From the NCBI GenBank assembly GCA_028293765.1, contig JAQGOG010000141.1, positions 1 to 64,000 on the forward strand: a stretch of 64,000 nt of DNA. The letters are read 5' to 3'. Each line of letters opens with the position of its first letter. The first letter of the stretch is position 1. Positions 8,866 through 15,564 of the stretch are shown one piece after another. The notes under the pieces are model-generated. The model ran no database searches and was not told the origin of the DNA. It worked only from the letters and a program-made list of their open reading frames with translations. The position numbers and the translations under genes are program-made. The DNA comes from Gammaproteobacteria bacterium. GTDB taxonomy: Bacteria > Pseudomonadota > Gammaproteobacteria > Steroidobacterales > Steroidobacteraceae.

Positions 8866-9368
8866 TGAATGACGTTATTACCATTCGTCCGGCGACCGAG
8901 CACGAGATGCCCACCGTGCTCGCCTTCATCCGCGACCTCGCGGTGTACGAAAAGCTCGAGCACGAAGTCGTCGCTACCGAAGAGGGCCTCCACAAAGCGC
9001 TCTTCGGCCCGCGTCCCTACGCGGAAGTGGTGTTCGCCTGCGTAGCCGGGAAGCCCATGGGTTTTGCCCTCTTTTTCCACAACTTCTCCACATTCCTCGG
9101 CAAACCGGGAATTTATCTCGAAGACCTCTTCGTACGCCCTGAAGCTCGCGGCCGCGGAATCGGCAAGCAGCTACTCACGTGGCTTGCAAACACCACGCTC
9201 GAGAGAGGCTGTGGCCGCCTGGAGTGGGCTGTCCTCGACTGGAACGAGCCCGCCATCGGCTTCTATCGCAGCCTGGGGGCCGTCCTCAAGGACGAATGGC
9301 AGACCTTCCGTCTCACCGGTACGGCGCTGACGGCGCTGGCGCGCGAAAGTGATCCTGGCGAGAAGTGA
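8862..9368 (+). CDS. GNAT-family N-acetyltransferase
   Basis: A 168-aa acetyl-CoA-dependent acetyltransferase. The acetyl-CoA pyrophosphate-binding motif R-G-R-G-I-G-K is at about 97-103, preceded by the beta-4 strand Y-L-E-D-L-F-V-R-P. The substrate-side W-A-V-L-D-W-N-E-P-A-I-G-F-Y pattern resembles the SSAT-like (polyamine or thialysine) branch of GNATs, but the acceptor is unproven. The start ATG lies inside the ppc stop (ATGATGA), so it is translationally coupled to ppc, an arrangement I cannot explain metabolically. Confidence 0.87.
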   Translation: MMNDVITIRPATEHEMPTVLAFIRDLAVYEKLEHEVVATEEGLHKALFGPRPYAEVVFACVAGKPMGFALFFHNFSTFLGKPGIYLEDLFVRPEARGRGIGKQLLTWLANTTLERGCGRLEWAVLDWNEPAIGFYRSLGAVLKDEWQTFRLTGTALTALARESDPGEK

Positions 9369-9373
9369 TACGA

Positions 9374-9394
9374 GCCGCGCCTATATGGCGCGGC
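9374..9394. terminator. Bidirectional stem-loop between convergent genes
   Basis: Perfect 8-bp GC stem (gccgcgcc / ggcgcggc) with loop TATAT, between the GNAT stop and the amidohydrolase stop. No T-tract on either side. Confidence 0.55.
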
Positions 9395-9407
9395 GTGTCG
9401 AGCGAGG

Positions 9408-10694
9408 CTAGGGGCGCCTGTAGACGGTCCCGTTCTTCATCACAAACACCACGTGCGCCACGGCGTCGATGTCTCGCGTCGGATCGCCGGTAACCGCAAT
9501 CAGATCCGCGAGCATCCCGGGCCTGACCCGCCCCAGCATCTGCTCCTGCCGCAGGACCTTCGCATCCGTCGCGGTTGCAGCCGTAAGTGCCTGCACCGGC
9601 GTCATCCCATCGCGAACCATCCATTGCAACTCACGATAGTTGGTTCCGTGCGCGAACACACCTACATCACTGCCGCAGCCAATTGTCACGCCCAGTTTCA
9701 TCGCCAGCCTGAACGCATCGGCCGCTCGTTGCATGTCGGCTGTCGGCGGTGACTTGCCGGCCTCGTAGTGATCGAAGTACTGCGCAACCGCCTCTTCCGC
9801 CGTCAAAGTCGGAAAAAAAGCCACGCCTCGCGCGGCCATCAGTTTGAATACCTCCGCCGTGCCACCGTAACCGTGCTCGACGCTATCAACGCCAGCGAGT
9901 ACGGCACGTCGCATGCCTTCCGCGGTAGCCGCATGAACCGACACGGGCCGGCCCGACGAGTGTGCCGTGTCGACCAGGGCCTTGAGCTCCTCCTCACTGA
10001 ACGTTGTCTGGGTGCTTCCGTCCGGCCCCCAGCGGTAGTCTGCGTACACCTTGATCCAATCGGCGCCGCGACCCGCCTGTTCACGAACAGCACGGATGAC
10101 CTCGGGAACCCCGCTCGCCTCCTGCGCGCCCTGCGGTGTGCAACAGATGTCAGGTCGCAAGCTACGAGGCGCCGGACCATACGCACCGGTGGCGACGATG
10201 GCGCGCGTCGCAACGAACAAGCGAGGACCCGGGATGAGACCGTCATCGATCGCGTGTTTGAGTGAAACATCGGAGTAGTCCGCGCCTTCGGTGCCGAGGT
10301 CGCGCAGCGTCGTGAAGCCGGAGAGGAGTGTTGCCTTGGCCTGCTCCCCCGCCCGCAGCGTGCGATACGCCACCGGCTCCTTGAGAACCTGATCGTTCCA
10401 GGAGGTCTCGTTATAAGGATGCAGGAACAGATGCGAATGCAGATCCATGAGGCCGGGAAGCAACGTCGCTCCCGGCAGATCGATCACCGGCGCACCCGCC
10501 GGTGCCACGGCCTTTTCCGGCCCGACGGCCAGAATATGGCTGCCCTCGACAACCACCACCCACGCGGCGTGCACAGGCTCGCCCTCCGTCCACAGTTGCG
10601 CCGGACGCAGGACGATGACACTTGAGGGAGCGGCTACAGCATCCAGTGCGGTCAGCAGGGTGGCGCAGGCGAATGCGGTTCGTAGGGTTTTCAT
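9408..10694 (-). CDS. Secreted metal-dependent amidohydrolase
   Basis: A 428-aa amidohydrolase-superfamily enzyme with an N-terminal signal peptide (about 1-22, ending D-A-V-A-A), so it acts in the periplasm or outside. Metal ligands are in place: H86-x-H88 in MDLHSH, the carbamylated-lysine candidate Lys215 (D-W-I-K-V-Y), His254 (S-V-H-A), His274 (V-E-H-G) and Asp343 (G-S-D-V). This is the imidazolonepropionase-like/prolidase subgroup, whose secreted members often cleave dipeptides or imide-like compounds; the substrate is not evident. The leader upstream of the ATG holds overlapping inverted repeats (see 10702-10758). It ends convergently with the GNAT gene. Confidence 0.85.
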   Translation of the reverse strand: MKTLRTAFACATLLTALDAVAAPSSVIVLRPAQLWTEGEPVHAAWVVVVEGSHILAVGPEKAVAPAGAPVIDLPGATLLPGLMDLHSHLFLHPYNETSWNDQVLKEPVAYRTLRAGEQAKATLLSGFTTLRDLGTEGADYSDVSLKHAIDDGLIPGPRLFVATRAIVATGAYGPAPRSLRPDICCTPQGAQEASGVPEVIRAVREQAGRGADWIKVYADYRWGPDGSTQTTFSEEELKALVDTAHSSGRPVSVHAATAEGMRRAVLAGVDSVEHGYGGTAEVFKLMAARGVAFFPTLTAEEAVAQYFDHYEAGKSPPTADMQRAADAFRLAMKLGVTIGCGSDVGVFAHGTNYRELQWMVRDGMTPVQALTAATATDAKVLRQEQMLGRVRPGMLADLIAVTGDPTRDIDAVAHVVFVMKNGTVYRRP

Positions 10695-10701
10695 GTTGAT
10701 A

Positions 10702-10758
10702 TTTGCGTCAGGCCGGAGGATTTACCCCGCCATTCTTGACGCAAAAATCAATTTTTGC
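10702..10758 (-). promoter_or_regulatory. Mutually exclusive inverted repeats in amidohydrolase leader
   Basis: Two structures share bases. A perfect 9-bp inverted repeat (tttgcgtca at 10702-10710 and tgacgcaaa at 10737-10745) lies directly before the start codon. A second 8-bp AT-rich hairpin (10741-10748 with 10751-10758) overlaps its distal arm. Only one can form at a time in RNA. It could be an operator pair or an attenuator-like switch; the AT-rich hairpin may also end the upstream gene. Confidence 0.4.
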
Positions 10759-10774
10759 ACGCCCGCCAGGCGAG

Positions 10775-11134
10775 CTAGGAGCTCATCAGTACCGTCGTGT
10801 CGTAGCTCTCGAACCCCTGGATCGCGCGGGCATAGGCGTTATACACGAGCCGCTCGGCGACCTTGTCGGCACGCGGTGCCAGCAGCATTCGCAGTACGAC
10901 ATCGTCCGCGGGACGCGTGGCCTCTTCCGCCAGCAGTTGCTCGATGACACGTGTGAGGCGATGGAGGAGCTCATTGACGAAGCGCAGGTGGGCGCCGTCA
11001 TGTACCTGGTCGACACCGGGCCCGTAAGTCCCGCGCGCCTCCTCCGCGAGCTCGTGGAGGAAGAGATTCAGCAGCCGCGCCTTATCGAGCAGCCGCAGCT
11101 CCGAGTAGTAGTCGATCTCCGATCTCAGATTCAT
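10775..11134 (-). CDS. Conserved hypothetical protein, last gene of envelope operon
   Basis: A 119-aa soluble, largely alpha-helical protein without signal peptide, membrane segment or cysteine. Charged helices (Y-Y-S-E-L-R-L-L-D-K-A-R, L-L-H-R-L-T-R-V-I-E-Q) suggest a helical bundle. I do not recognise the family. It starts 25 bp after the AgmX-like gene and is probably its operon partner, hence perhaps a cytoplasmic accessory of the motor complex. Codon use looks like that of its neighbours. Confidence 0.65.
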   Translation of the reverse strand: MNLRSEIDYYSELRLLDKARLLNLFLHELAEEARGTYGPGVDQVHDGAHLRFVNELLHRLTRVIEQLLAEEATRPADDVVLRMLLAPRADKVAERLVYNAYARAIQGFESYDTTVLMSS

Positions 11135-11159
11135 GACCTAAGCCTCGAGGCGCATCGAC

Positions 11160-12080
11160 TCATCCTGCCGGGAAGAAGTCGATGGGTTTGGTCGTGGTGA
11201 TGCTCTCGACGTCCTTGGCTTCGAAGCGGAACAGCTTGACGAGCGAAACGATCTTGCTCTCGAGCTCCTTGTCGTTGAGCTCGCTCGAGACGATGCGGCA
11301 CATGGTCACCTCGCCGCCCGGCGCGATCGTGAATTCCAGCACGAGCTTGCCCTGCAGTTCGGCGTTGCTGCGGGTGGCACGGTTGTAGAGGGCGTAAATG
11401 GTGCCCTTGTTGCGATCGAAGATCGTCTCGATCTCTTCGCGCGAGCGGGCCGCCTTGCCGCTCGAGCCGGTGCGTGTCGGACCACGGCTGTCGAGGCCGG
11501 AACGTGCGATGGACGAGGTCACCGACGTCGTGTCATGGCCCGTGAGCGAACCGGCGCCGGTGCCGAATCCCCGGCTGGAGTTCGAGGAAGTGATGCCGCT
11601 GCTGCCGGCACCGACCTTGGAAGTGATGAGCGAGCGCTCGGCATGCGAGTCCGCGCCGACGGCACCGGAGAGGTTCTTGGTCTGCATCGGCGTGAGATCC
11701 ATCTTCTCGCGCAGGTCGGCGAGCTCATCCTTGAACTGGTTGAGCGACTTCTGCGCCTTCTCGTGCGCCTGCTGCTTCTGGTCCACCGGCGGCGCGACCG
11801 GGATTTTCTTCTCCGGCACTACCTTCGGTTTCTCCTCGACCTTCGGTGTCGGGGGCGGCGGTGGCGGCTTGGGCTTGCTCTCGATCATGACCCGGGCAAG
11901 CCGCTGCGGCACTTCCGTCTCCGCCGCGGTTTTCTTAGGGCTCGGCAGCAGCGGAAACAGGATGCCAAACAGCACGAACAGGATCAGCAGCACCTGCAGG
12001 ATCTTGCGAAAACGCGCGCTCGCCTCGGGATCGCCTTCCCAGGGCAGCTCGAACTCACGATAAAAGGGCGCGATAACCAT
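11160..12080 (-). CDS. AgmX/PglI-type TonB-like energy transducer
   Basis: A 306-aa inner-membrane protein built like TonB: about 24 cytoplasmic residues, one membrane helix (about 25-46), a Pro/Lys-rich periplasmic spacer (P-P-P-P-P-P-T-P-K and E-K-P-K-V-V-P), a helical segment with Met/Gln/Ala (about 105-140), a Ser/Gly-rich linker, and a C-terminal domain (about 215-306). That domain carries G-K-L-V-L-E-F-T-I-A-P-G-G and matches the AgmX/PglI C-terminal family. In myxobacteria this family couples an ExbB/D-type motor to envelope-spanning Glt complexes. The long cytoplasmic zinc-ribbon/GYF module of Myxococcus AgmX is absent. It follows the ExbB-ExbD-ExbD genes by 19 bp, so proton-motive-force transmission is the likely role. 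Confidence 0.82.
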   Translation of the reverse strand: MVIAPFYREFELPWEGDPEASARFRKILQVLLILFVLFGILFPLLPSPKKTAAETEVPQRLARVMIESKPKPPPPPPTPKVEEKPKVVPEKKIPVAPPVDQKQQAHEKAQKSLNQFKDELADLREKMDLTPMQTKNLSGAVGADSHAERSLITSKVGAGSSGITSSNSSRGFGTGAGSLTGHDTTSVTSSIARSGLDSRGPTRTGSSGKAARSREEIETIFDRNKGTIYALYNRATRSNAELQGKLVLEFTIAPGGEVTMCRIVSSELNDKELESKIVSLVKLFRFEAKDVESITTTKPIDFFPAG

Positions 12081-12099
12081 TTCCGATTCCCAAAAACCG

Positions 12100-12621
12100 T
12101 TAGCCCGGCTTGAAGCCGGCGGCCACCGGCTTTTCCTTCTGCAGGACCGCCAGTGAGATTTTGCCGTAGTCGGCGTCGGTACAGGTGGCCATGACCTTCT
12201 TCAATACGTCATAGGGCAATGCCTTGTCGGCCATGATGGTGATCTCTCGCTGCGCGAGATCACGTTCCGTCATCGCCTTACCCACGAGCAGCGGGCGTTT
12301 CAGGGCATCGCGCAGGGGTCCGATGACCGCGTCCTTCGCGGCACGCACCTCCGCAATGCTCGCGACGAGCTCACCCTGCACGAACAGGTTGTCCTTGGTG
12401 ATCATGACGACCACCGACTCTTTTGGCGCCTGCTGCGCGATCGACTGCGGAATCTCGATGCCCTTGCTGTTCTGGATGACCTCGACCTCGGTCGAGTACA
12501 CGAGCAGGAAGGCGACGAGCGTCGACAGGATGTCGATGAGCGGGATCAGATTCAGCTGCGCATCCGCGCGATGCCGCAGGTGATGTTGCGCCATGCGCTT
12601 GGCGCGGTTCGACGTGCTCAT
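12100..12621 (-). CDS. ExbD/TolR-family motor protein (copy 2)
   Basis: A 173-aa biopolymer-transport protein with one N-terminal membrane helix. The proton-translocating aspartate is kept (L-I-P-L-I-D-I-L-S, Asp30). A periplasmic ExbD/TolR fold follows, with R-E-I-T-I-M-A-D-K-A-L-P-Y near the end. Its ATG overlaps the stop of the preceding ExbD gene by 4 bp, so the two are translationally coupled. It is clearly divergent from the other copy, which argues for a heterodimeric or two-ring stator. Confidence 0.88.
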   Translation of the reverse strand: MSTSNRAKRMAQHHLRHRADAQLNLIPLIDILSTLVAFLLVYSTEVEVIQNSKGIEIPQSIAQQAPKESVVVMITKDNLFVQGELVASIAEVRAAKDAVIGPLRDALKRPLLVGKAMTERDLAQREITIMADKALPYDVLKKVMATCTDADYGKISLAVLQKEKPVAAGFKPG

Positions 12622-13139
12622 GGTGCCTTGACCTCATCGGTCGCCGGCGCATCGCCGATGGAAACGTCCGGAAACATCTCTGCCTGCACGGTAGTCAGGC
12701 CCTGCTTCGTTTCCCACACGCGCACGCGATCCATGACCTGCACGAGGGTGTCGTAGGGAGTGTCCGACTCGAGCAGGATGGTCGCATCCGTCTTCTCGGG
12801 AAACTTGGCCTTGATCCGTTTCAGGTACTCGGTCAGCCCGTCGTAGTTATAGCCGGCCGGCGTGTTGGGCAGCGTCGCGAGCGGCCCGCTGTTACGGTCC
12901 GCGACCTGCAGCAGATCCTTGCGAACCATGACCTCGATCTGCAGGCCCGGCGGCGGCTCGCGAAACTCGGTCTGCGCAGCCGGCAGGTTCAGCTGCAGGA
13001 CCACGGTTCGCGAGAACACGGCCGTCATGAGCAGGAAGGTGACGAGCACCGTGAAGATGTCGATCATCGGCACCAGCAGCAGCTCTTCCGGCTGCCGGTG
13101 GTGCCGCAGCAGTTTCCGCGTTTGAAAAGACCGACGCAT
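12618..13139 (-). CDS. ExbD/TolR-family motor protein (copy 1)
   Basis: A 173-aa ExbD/TolR homologue. The membrane helix holds V-P-M-I-D-I-F-T-V-L with the channel aspartate at position 27, then a periplasmic domain ending in the usual T-D-A-T-I-L-L-E-S-D-T-P-Y-D-T-L-V-Q-V-M region. It lies between the ExbB/TolQ gene (43 bp upstream) and copy 2 (4-bp overlap). It should form the proton channel with the ExbB/TolQ protein and drive the AgmX-like transducer. Confidence 0.88.
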   Translation of the reverse strand: MRRSFQTRKLLRHHRQPEELLLVPMIDIFTVLVTFLLMTAVFSRTVVLQLNLPAAQTEFREPPPGLQIEVMVRKDLLQVADRNSGPLATLPNTPAGYNYDGLTEYLKRIKAKFPEKTDATILLESDTPYDTLVQVMDRVRVWETKQGLTTVQAEMFPDVSIGDAPATDEVKAP

Positions 13140-13182
13140 GTGAGACTCAGCCCTGAATGCGCGAGTAGGACCGCACGCGCCT

Positions 13183-13836
13183 TCAGGCCGCCGCGGGGGC
13201 GGGCTGCTGACGCTCTGTGATCGCGTTCAGGAACTTCACGGAAGCCATTTCGAGGCTGTCGATCAGTTCGGTGGTCTTCGTCTGCAGGAATGCGTGCACG
13301 AACAGCAGCGGCACCGCTGTCATGAGGCCGAAGGCCGTGCAGTTCATCGCGACCGAGATACTCGCCGAGAGGAGGTTAGCCTTCTCCGCCGGATTGATGG
13401 TCGCCACGGCCGCGAACGCGCGGATGAGGCCCATGACGGTGCCCAGCAGGCCGAGCAGCGTCGCGAGATTCGCGAAGGTGGCGAGATAGTGCGTGCGCTT
13501 TTCGAGCTTCGGCAAGACCTCCATGAGGCTTTCCTCCATGGCCTTCTCGATGTCGTCACGACGGCGCGCCGTCGAGATGCGCGCCAGCCCGTAGTTGAGG
13601 ATGTGGCCGATCGCCGACTCGGATTTCGACGTCACCTGCACCACCTGGCGGAAGTTGCCCTGCGAGAGCATGGGCACGATCTCGTTCCAGAGAGTGCGGT
13701 TACGGACGGCCGTATGTGTCAGGTAGATGTAGCGCTCGATGGCTATCGAGAGCCCGACTACGAACACAATGGCGATCGGGTACATGAAGTCCCCGCCGCC
13801 TTGAAAAAATCGCACGATCAAGTTCCAGAAACCCAT
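13183..13836 (-). CDS. MotA/TolQ/ExbB-family proton channel
   Basis: A 217-aa inner-membrane protein with one N-terminal helix (about 15-35), a cytoplasmic loop and two further helices (about 115-135 and 155-180) containing L-L-G-L-L-G-T-V-M-G-L-I and the TolQ-like A-M-N-C-T-A-F-G-L. This is the channel partner of the two ExbD proteins. ATG 13836 has GGGAG eight bases upstream; a GTG at 13851 in frame is less likely because it precedes that SD. The 130-bp gap before it is the widest in the operon and may hold an internal promoter. Confidence 0.88.
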   Translation of the reverse strand: MGFWNLIVRFFQGGGDFMYPIAIVFVVGLSIAIERYIYLTHTAVRNRTLWNEIVPMLSQGNFRQVVQVTSKSESAIGHILNYGLARISTARRRDDIEKAMEESLMEVLPKLEKRTHYLATFANLATLLGLLGTVMGLIRAFAAVATINPAEKANLLSASISVAMNCTAFGLMTAVPLLFVHAFLQTKTTELIDSLEMASVKFLNAITERQQPAPAAA

Positions 13837-13966
13837 CGTAGTCACTCCCACTCAGACGGAACACCGACCAAAACACACACACGCTCCAGCCTTGCAAAGC
13901 TGAATGACATAAGCCCAAAAAGCTGCGATCCAGTCCTCATCTTCGAACGCCTCGCGCAACCGCAAT

Positions 13967-14695
13967 TCAGTGCTTGTCGCCCGAACCAGTCGCCGCCCCA
14001 GGCGCCGCGGCCGCAGCGTCGGGCTTCAGTGCATCGTAATAGCGGTTTTCGCGCTTGAAGACGTCACGATCGACCGGCTCGAGCACCTCGTCCAGCAGAC
14101 TGTTCACCGGCTTGCCGATGAGATCGCCGAGATCGGAGCGCTTCCAGGGCACGATATATAGCACCTTCGGCAACTCCTGGTTACCGGTGATCTGGGTCGC
14201 ATCGAGCTGCAGGCGGTCCTGCGCCTTCGCACCAGACTTGGGCGCCTTCGGATCGGGCGACGACTGCGGGCCCGCGGCCGGCATGCTGCTTTTATCCTGC
14301 GGCGCGCCTTTGCCCTGCGGCGTGGTCTTGTCACGCGCACCGGCCTTGGGGGCGCCCTTCGCTCCCGGCGCGGTGGTGTTGAGCGTAGCGCCCTCACCAT
14401 TTCCCGCGCCCGATGCCGAGACGCCCACAGAAGTGCTCGATGAGCCAGGCGATACAGCAGGAGCAGGCGGCGGTGTTGCCGAGGTATTCACACCAGGCTC
14501 GAGGTCACCCGGTCGCGGCACCTCGCGAGCGGGAGCGGCAGGCGCCGGACTCTGCTGCGCCCAGACACCGGGCGCGGCAGCCGCCAACAGACCTGCGACG
14601 AGCCAACGAGCTCCGTGGTTTGCGACAGCTTTGGGCCGGGAGATAAACGCTCGGACAGTGACCGCATTGCGCATAGCCGTGTTGAACATGGTCAT
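13967..14695 (-). CDS. Periplasmic protein of unknown function in envelope operon
   Basis: A 242-aa predicted secreted protein. A long basic N-terminus leads to a hydrophobic core ending A-P-G-V-W-A-Q (about 45). Residues 48-165 are low-complexity Pro/Ala/Gly/Ser/Lys, likely disordered or wall-spanning. Only the last about 75 residues look folded (L-Q-L-D-A-T-Q-I-T-G-N-Q-E-L-P-K-V-L-Y-I-V-P-W-K). I do not recognise this domain. Its start overlaps the stop of the TPR lipoprotein gene by 4 bp, so it is coupled to that protein and may be a flexible periplasmic linker of the complex. Confidence 0.7.
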   Translation of the reverse strand: MTMFNTAMRNAVTVRAFISRPKAVANHGARWLVAGLLAAAAPGVWAQQSPAPAAPAREVPRPGDLEPGVNTSATPPPAPAVSPGSSSTSVGVSASGAGNGEGATLNTTAPGAKGAPKAGARDKTTPQGKGAPQDKSSMPAAGPQSSPDPKAPKSGAKAQDRLQLDATQITGNQELPKVLYIVPWKRSDLGDLIGKPVNSLLDEVLEPVDRDVFKRENRYYDALKPDAAAAAPGAATGSGDKH

Positions 14696-15564
14696 TCTCC
14701 CGCTTTGGGCGGAGGGGCCGCTGCAGCCGCGGGCTCCGCGGGGTTTTGTCCCGGCGCGCCTTCAGGCGACGCGGTAGGGTTTTGCCCGGGCGCTGCTTCC
14801 GAAGGCGCAGCGGCTGGCGCCGCAGGCCGCTTCAACGGAGGCTTGCCCGTCCGCTGTCGCAGTTCAGCGATCCAGCCACTGACAGGCTTCTCCTCGCCCG
14901 TAAGCTCCTTGTAACGCTCGAACGCCGTCAGCGCGCGCTCGGGATCACCGAGATAGAGGTCAGAGACCACCCCAAGGTTCCTATAGGCCGGCGCAAAGTT
15001 GGGATCGGAGGCGATGGCGTGCTCGTAGGAGGCCGCCGCATTCGGAAACTCGCCGCGCATTCTCTGCGTAGCGCCCAGCTCAGTCCAGGCGACGGCGTTG
15101 CCGTCGTTGCGCTCCACGGCCGTCTTGAGTGCTTCCTCCGACTGGTCGAGGTGACCGGCCTTGCGGTAAAGAATGCCGAGGTTGACATAGGGCGTTGCCA
15201 GCTGCGGAAACTGCAGCGCGAGCTGTTTGAATTCGAGTTCGGCTTCAGTGGTGTTGCCGGCGCGCATGAAGCCGACCGCCCGTTCGAAGTCGGCTTGCCC
15301 ACGGGGTGTGAGAGCCACGGGTGGCGCATTGGCCGGGGATGACGGCGTTGCGGTCTCCGGGGCGGATTCCGAGGGCTTGATCGGCGTCGAGCCGCACGCG
15401 CTCAGGAAAATGAGCGCGACCACGGGCGCAGCGGCGCTGACGGCCCGCGACAGCGCTCCGCAAGACGAGCGCGACCTGGCCCGCCAACCGCCCGGCGTCC
15501 CGGCAGTCGTCAGGGGAACGTCCGCCTGGCGTGCCGCGATGTCAGTTGAGGCTAGTGACCACAT
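14692..15564 (-). CDS. TPR lipoprotein of envelope operon
   Basis: A 290-aa lipoprotein (lipobox L-S-A-C at about 54-57 after an unusually long n-region; no internal start codon offers a shorter form). Residues about 85-225 contain four tetratricopeptide repeats, e.g. P-Y-V-N-L-G-I-L-Y-R-K-A-G and A-P-A-Y-R-N-L-G-V-V-S-D. A Pro/Ala/Gly-rich tail follows. The start lies 23 bp inside the preceding TPR gene. Small TPR lipoproteins of this kind occur in Glt-type clusters (GltE-like), where they sit on the periplasmic face of the outer membrane; this assignment is by analogy. Confidence 0.78.
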   Translation of the reverse strand: MWSLASTDIAARQADVPLTTAGTPGGWRARSRSSCGALSRAVSAAAPVVALIFLSACGSTPIKPSESAPETATPSSPANAPPVALTPRGQADFERAVGFMRAGNTTEAELEFKQLALQFPQLATPYVNLGILYRKAGHLDQSEEALKTAVERNDGNAVAWTELGATQRMRGEFPNAAASYEHAIASDPNFAPAYRNLGVVSDLYLGDPERALTAFERYKELTGEEKPVSGWIAELRQRTGKPPLKRPAAPAAAPSEAAPGQNPTASPEGAPGQNPAEPAAAAAPPPKAGE

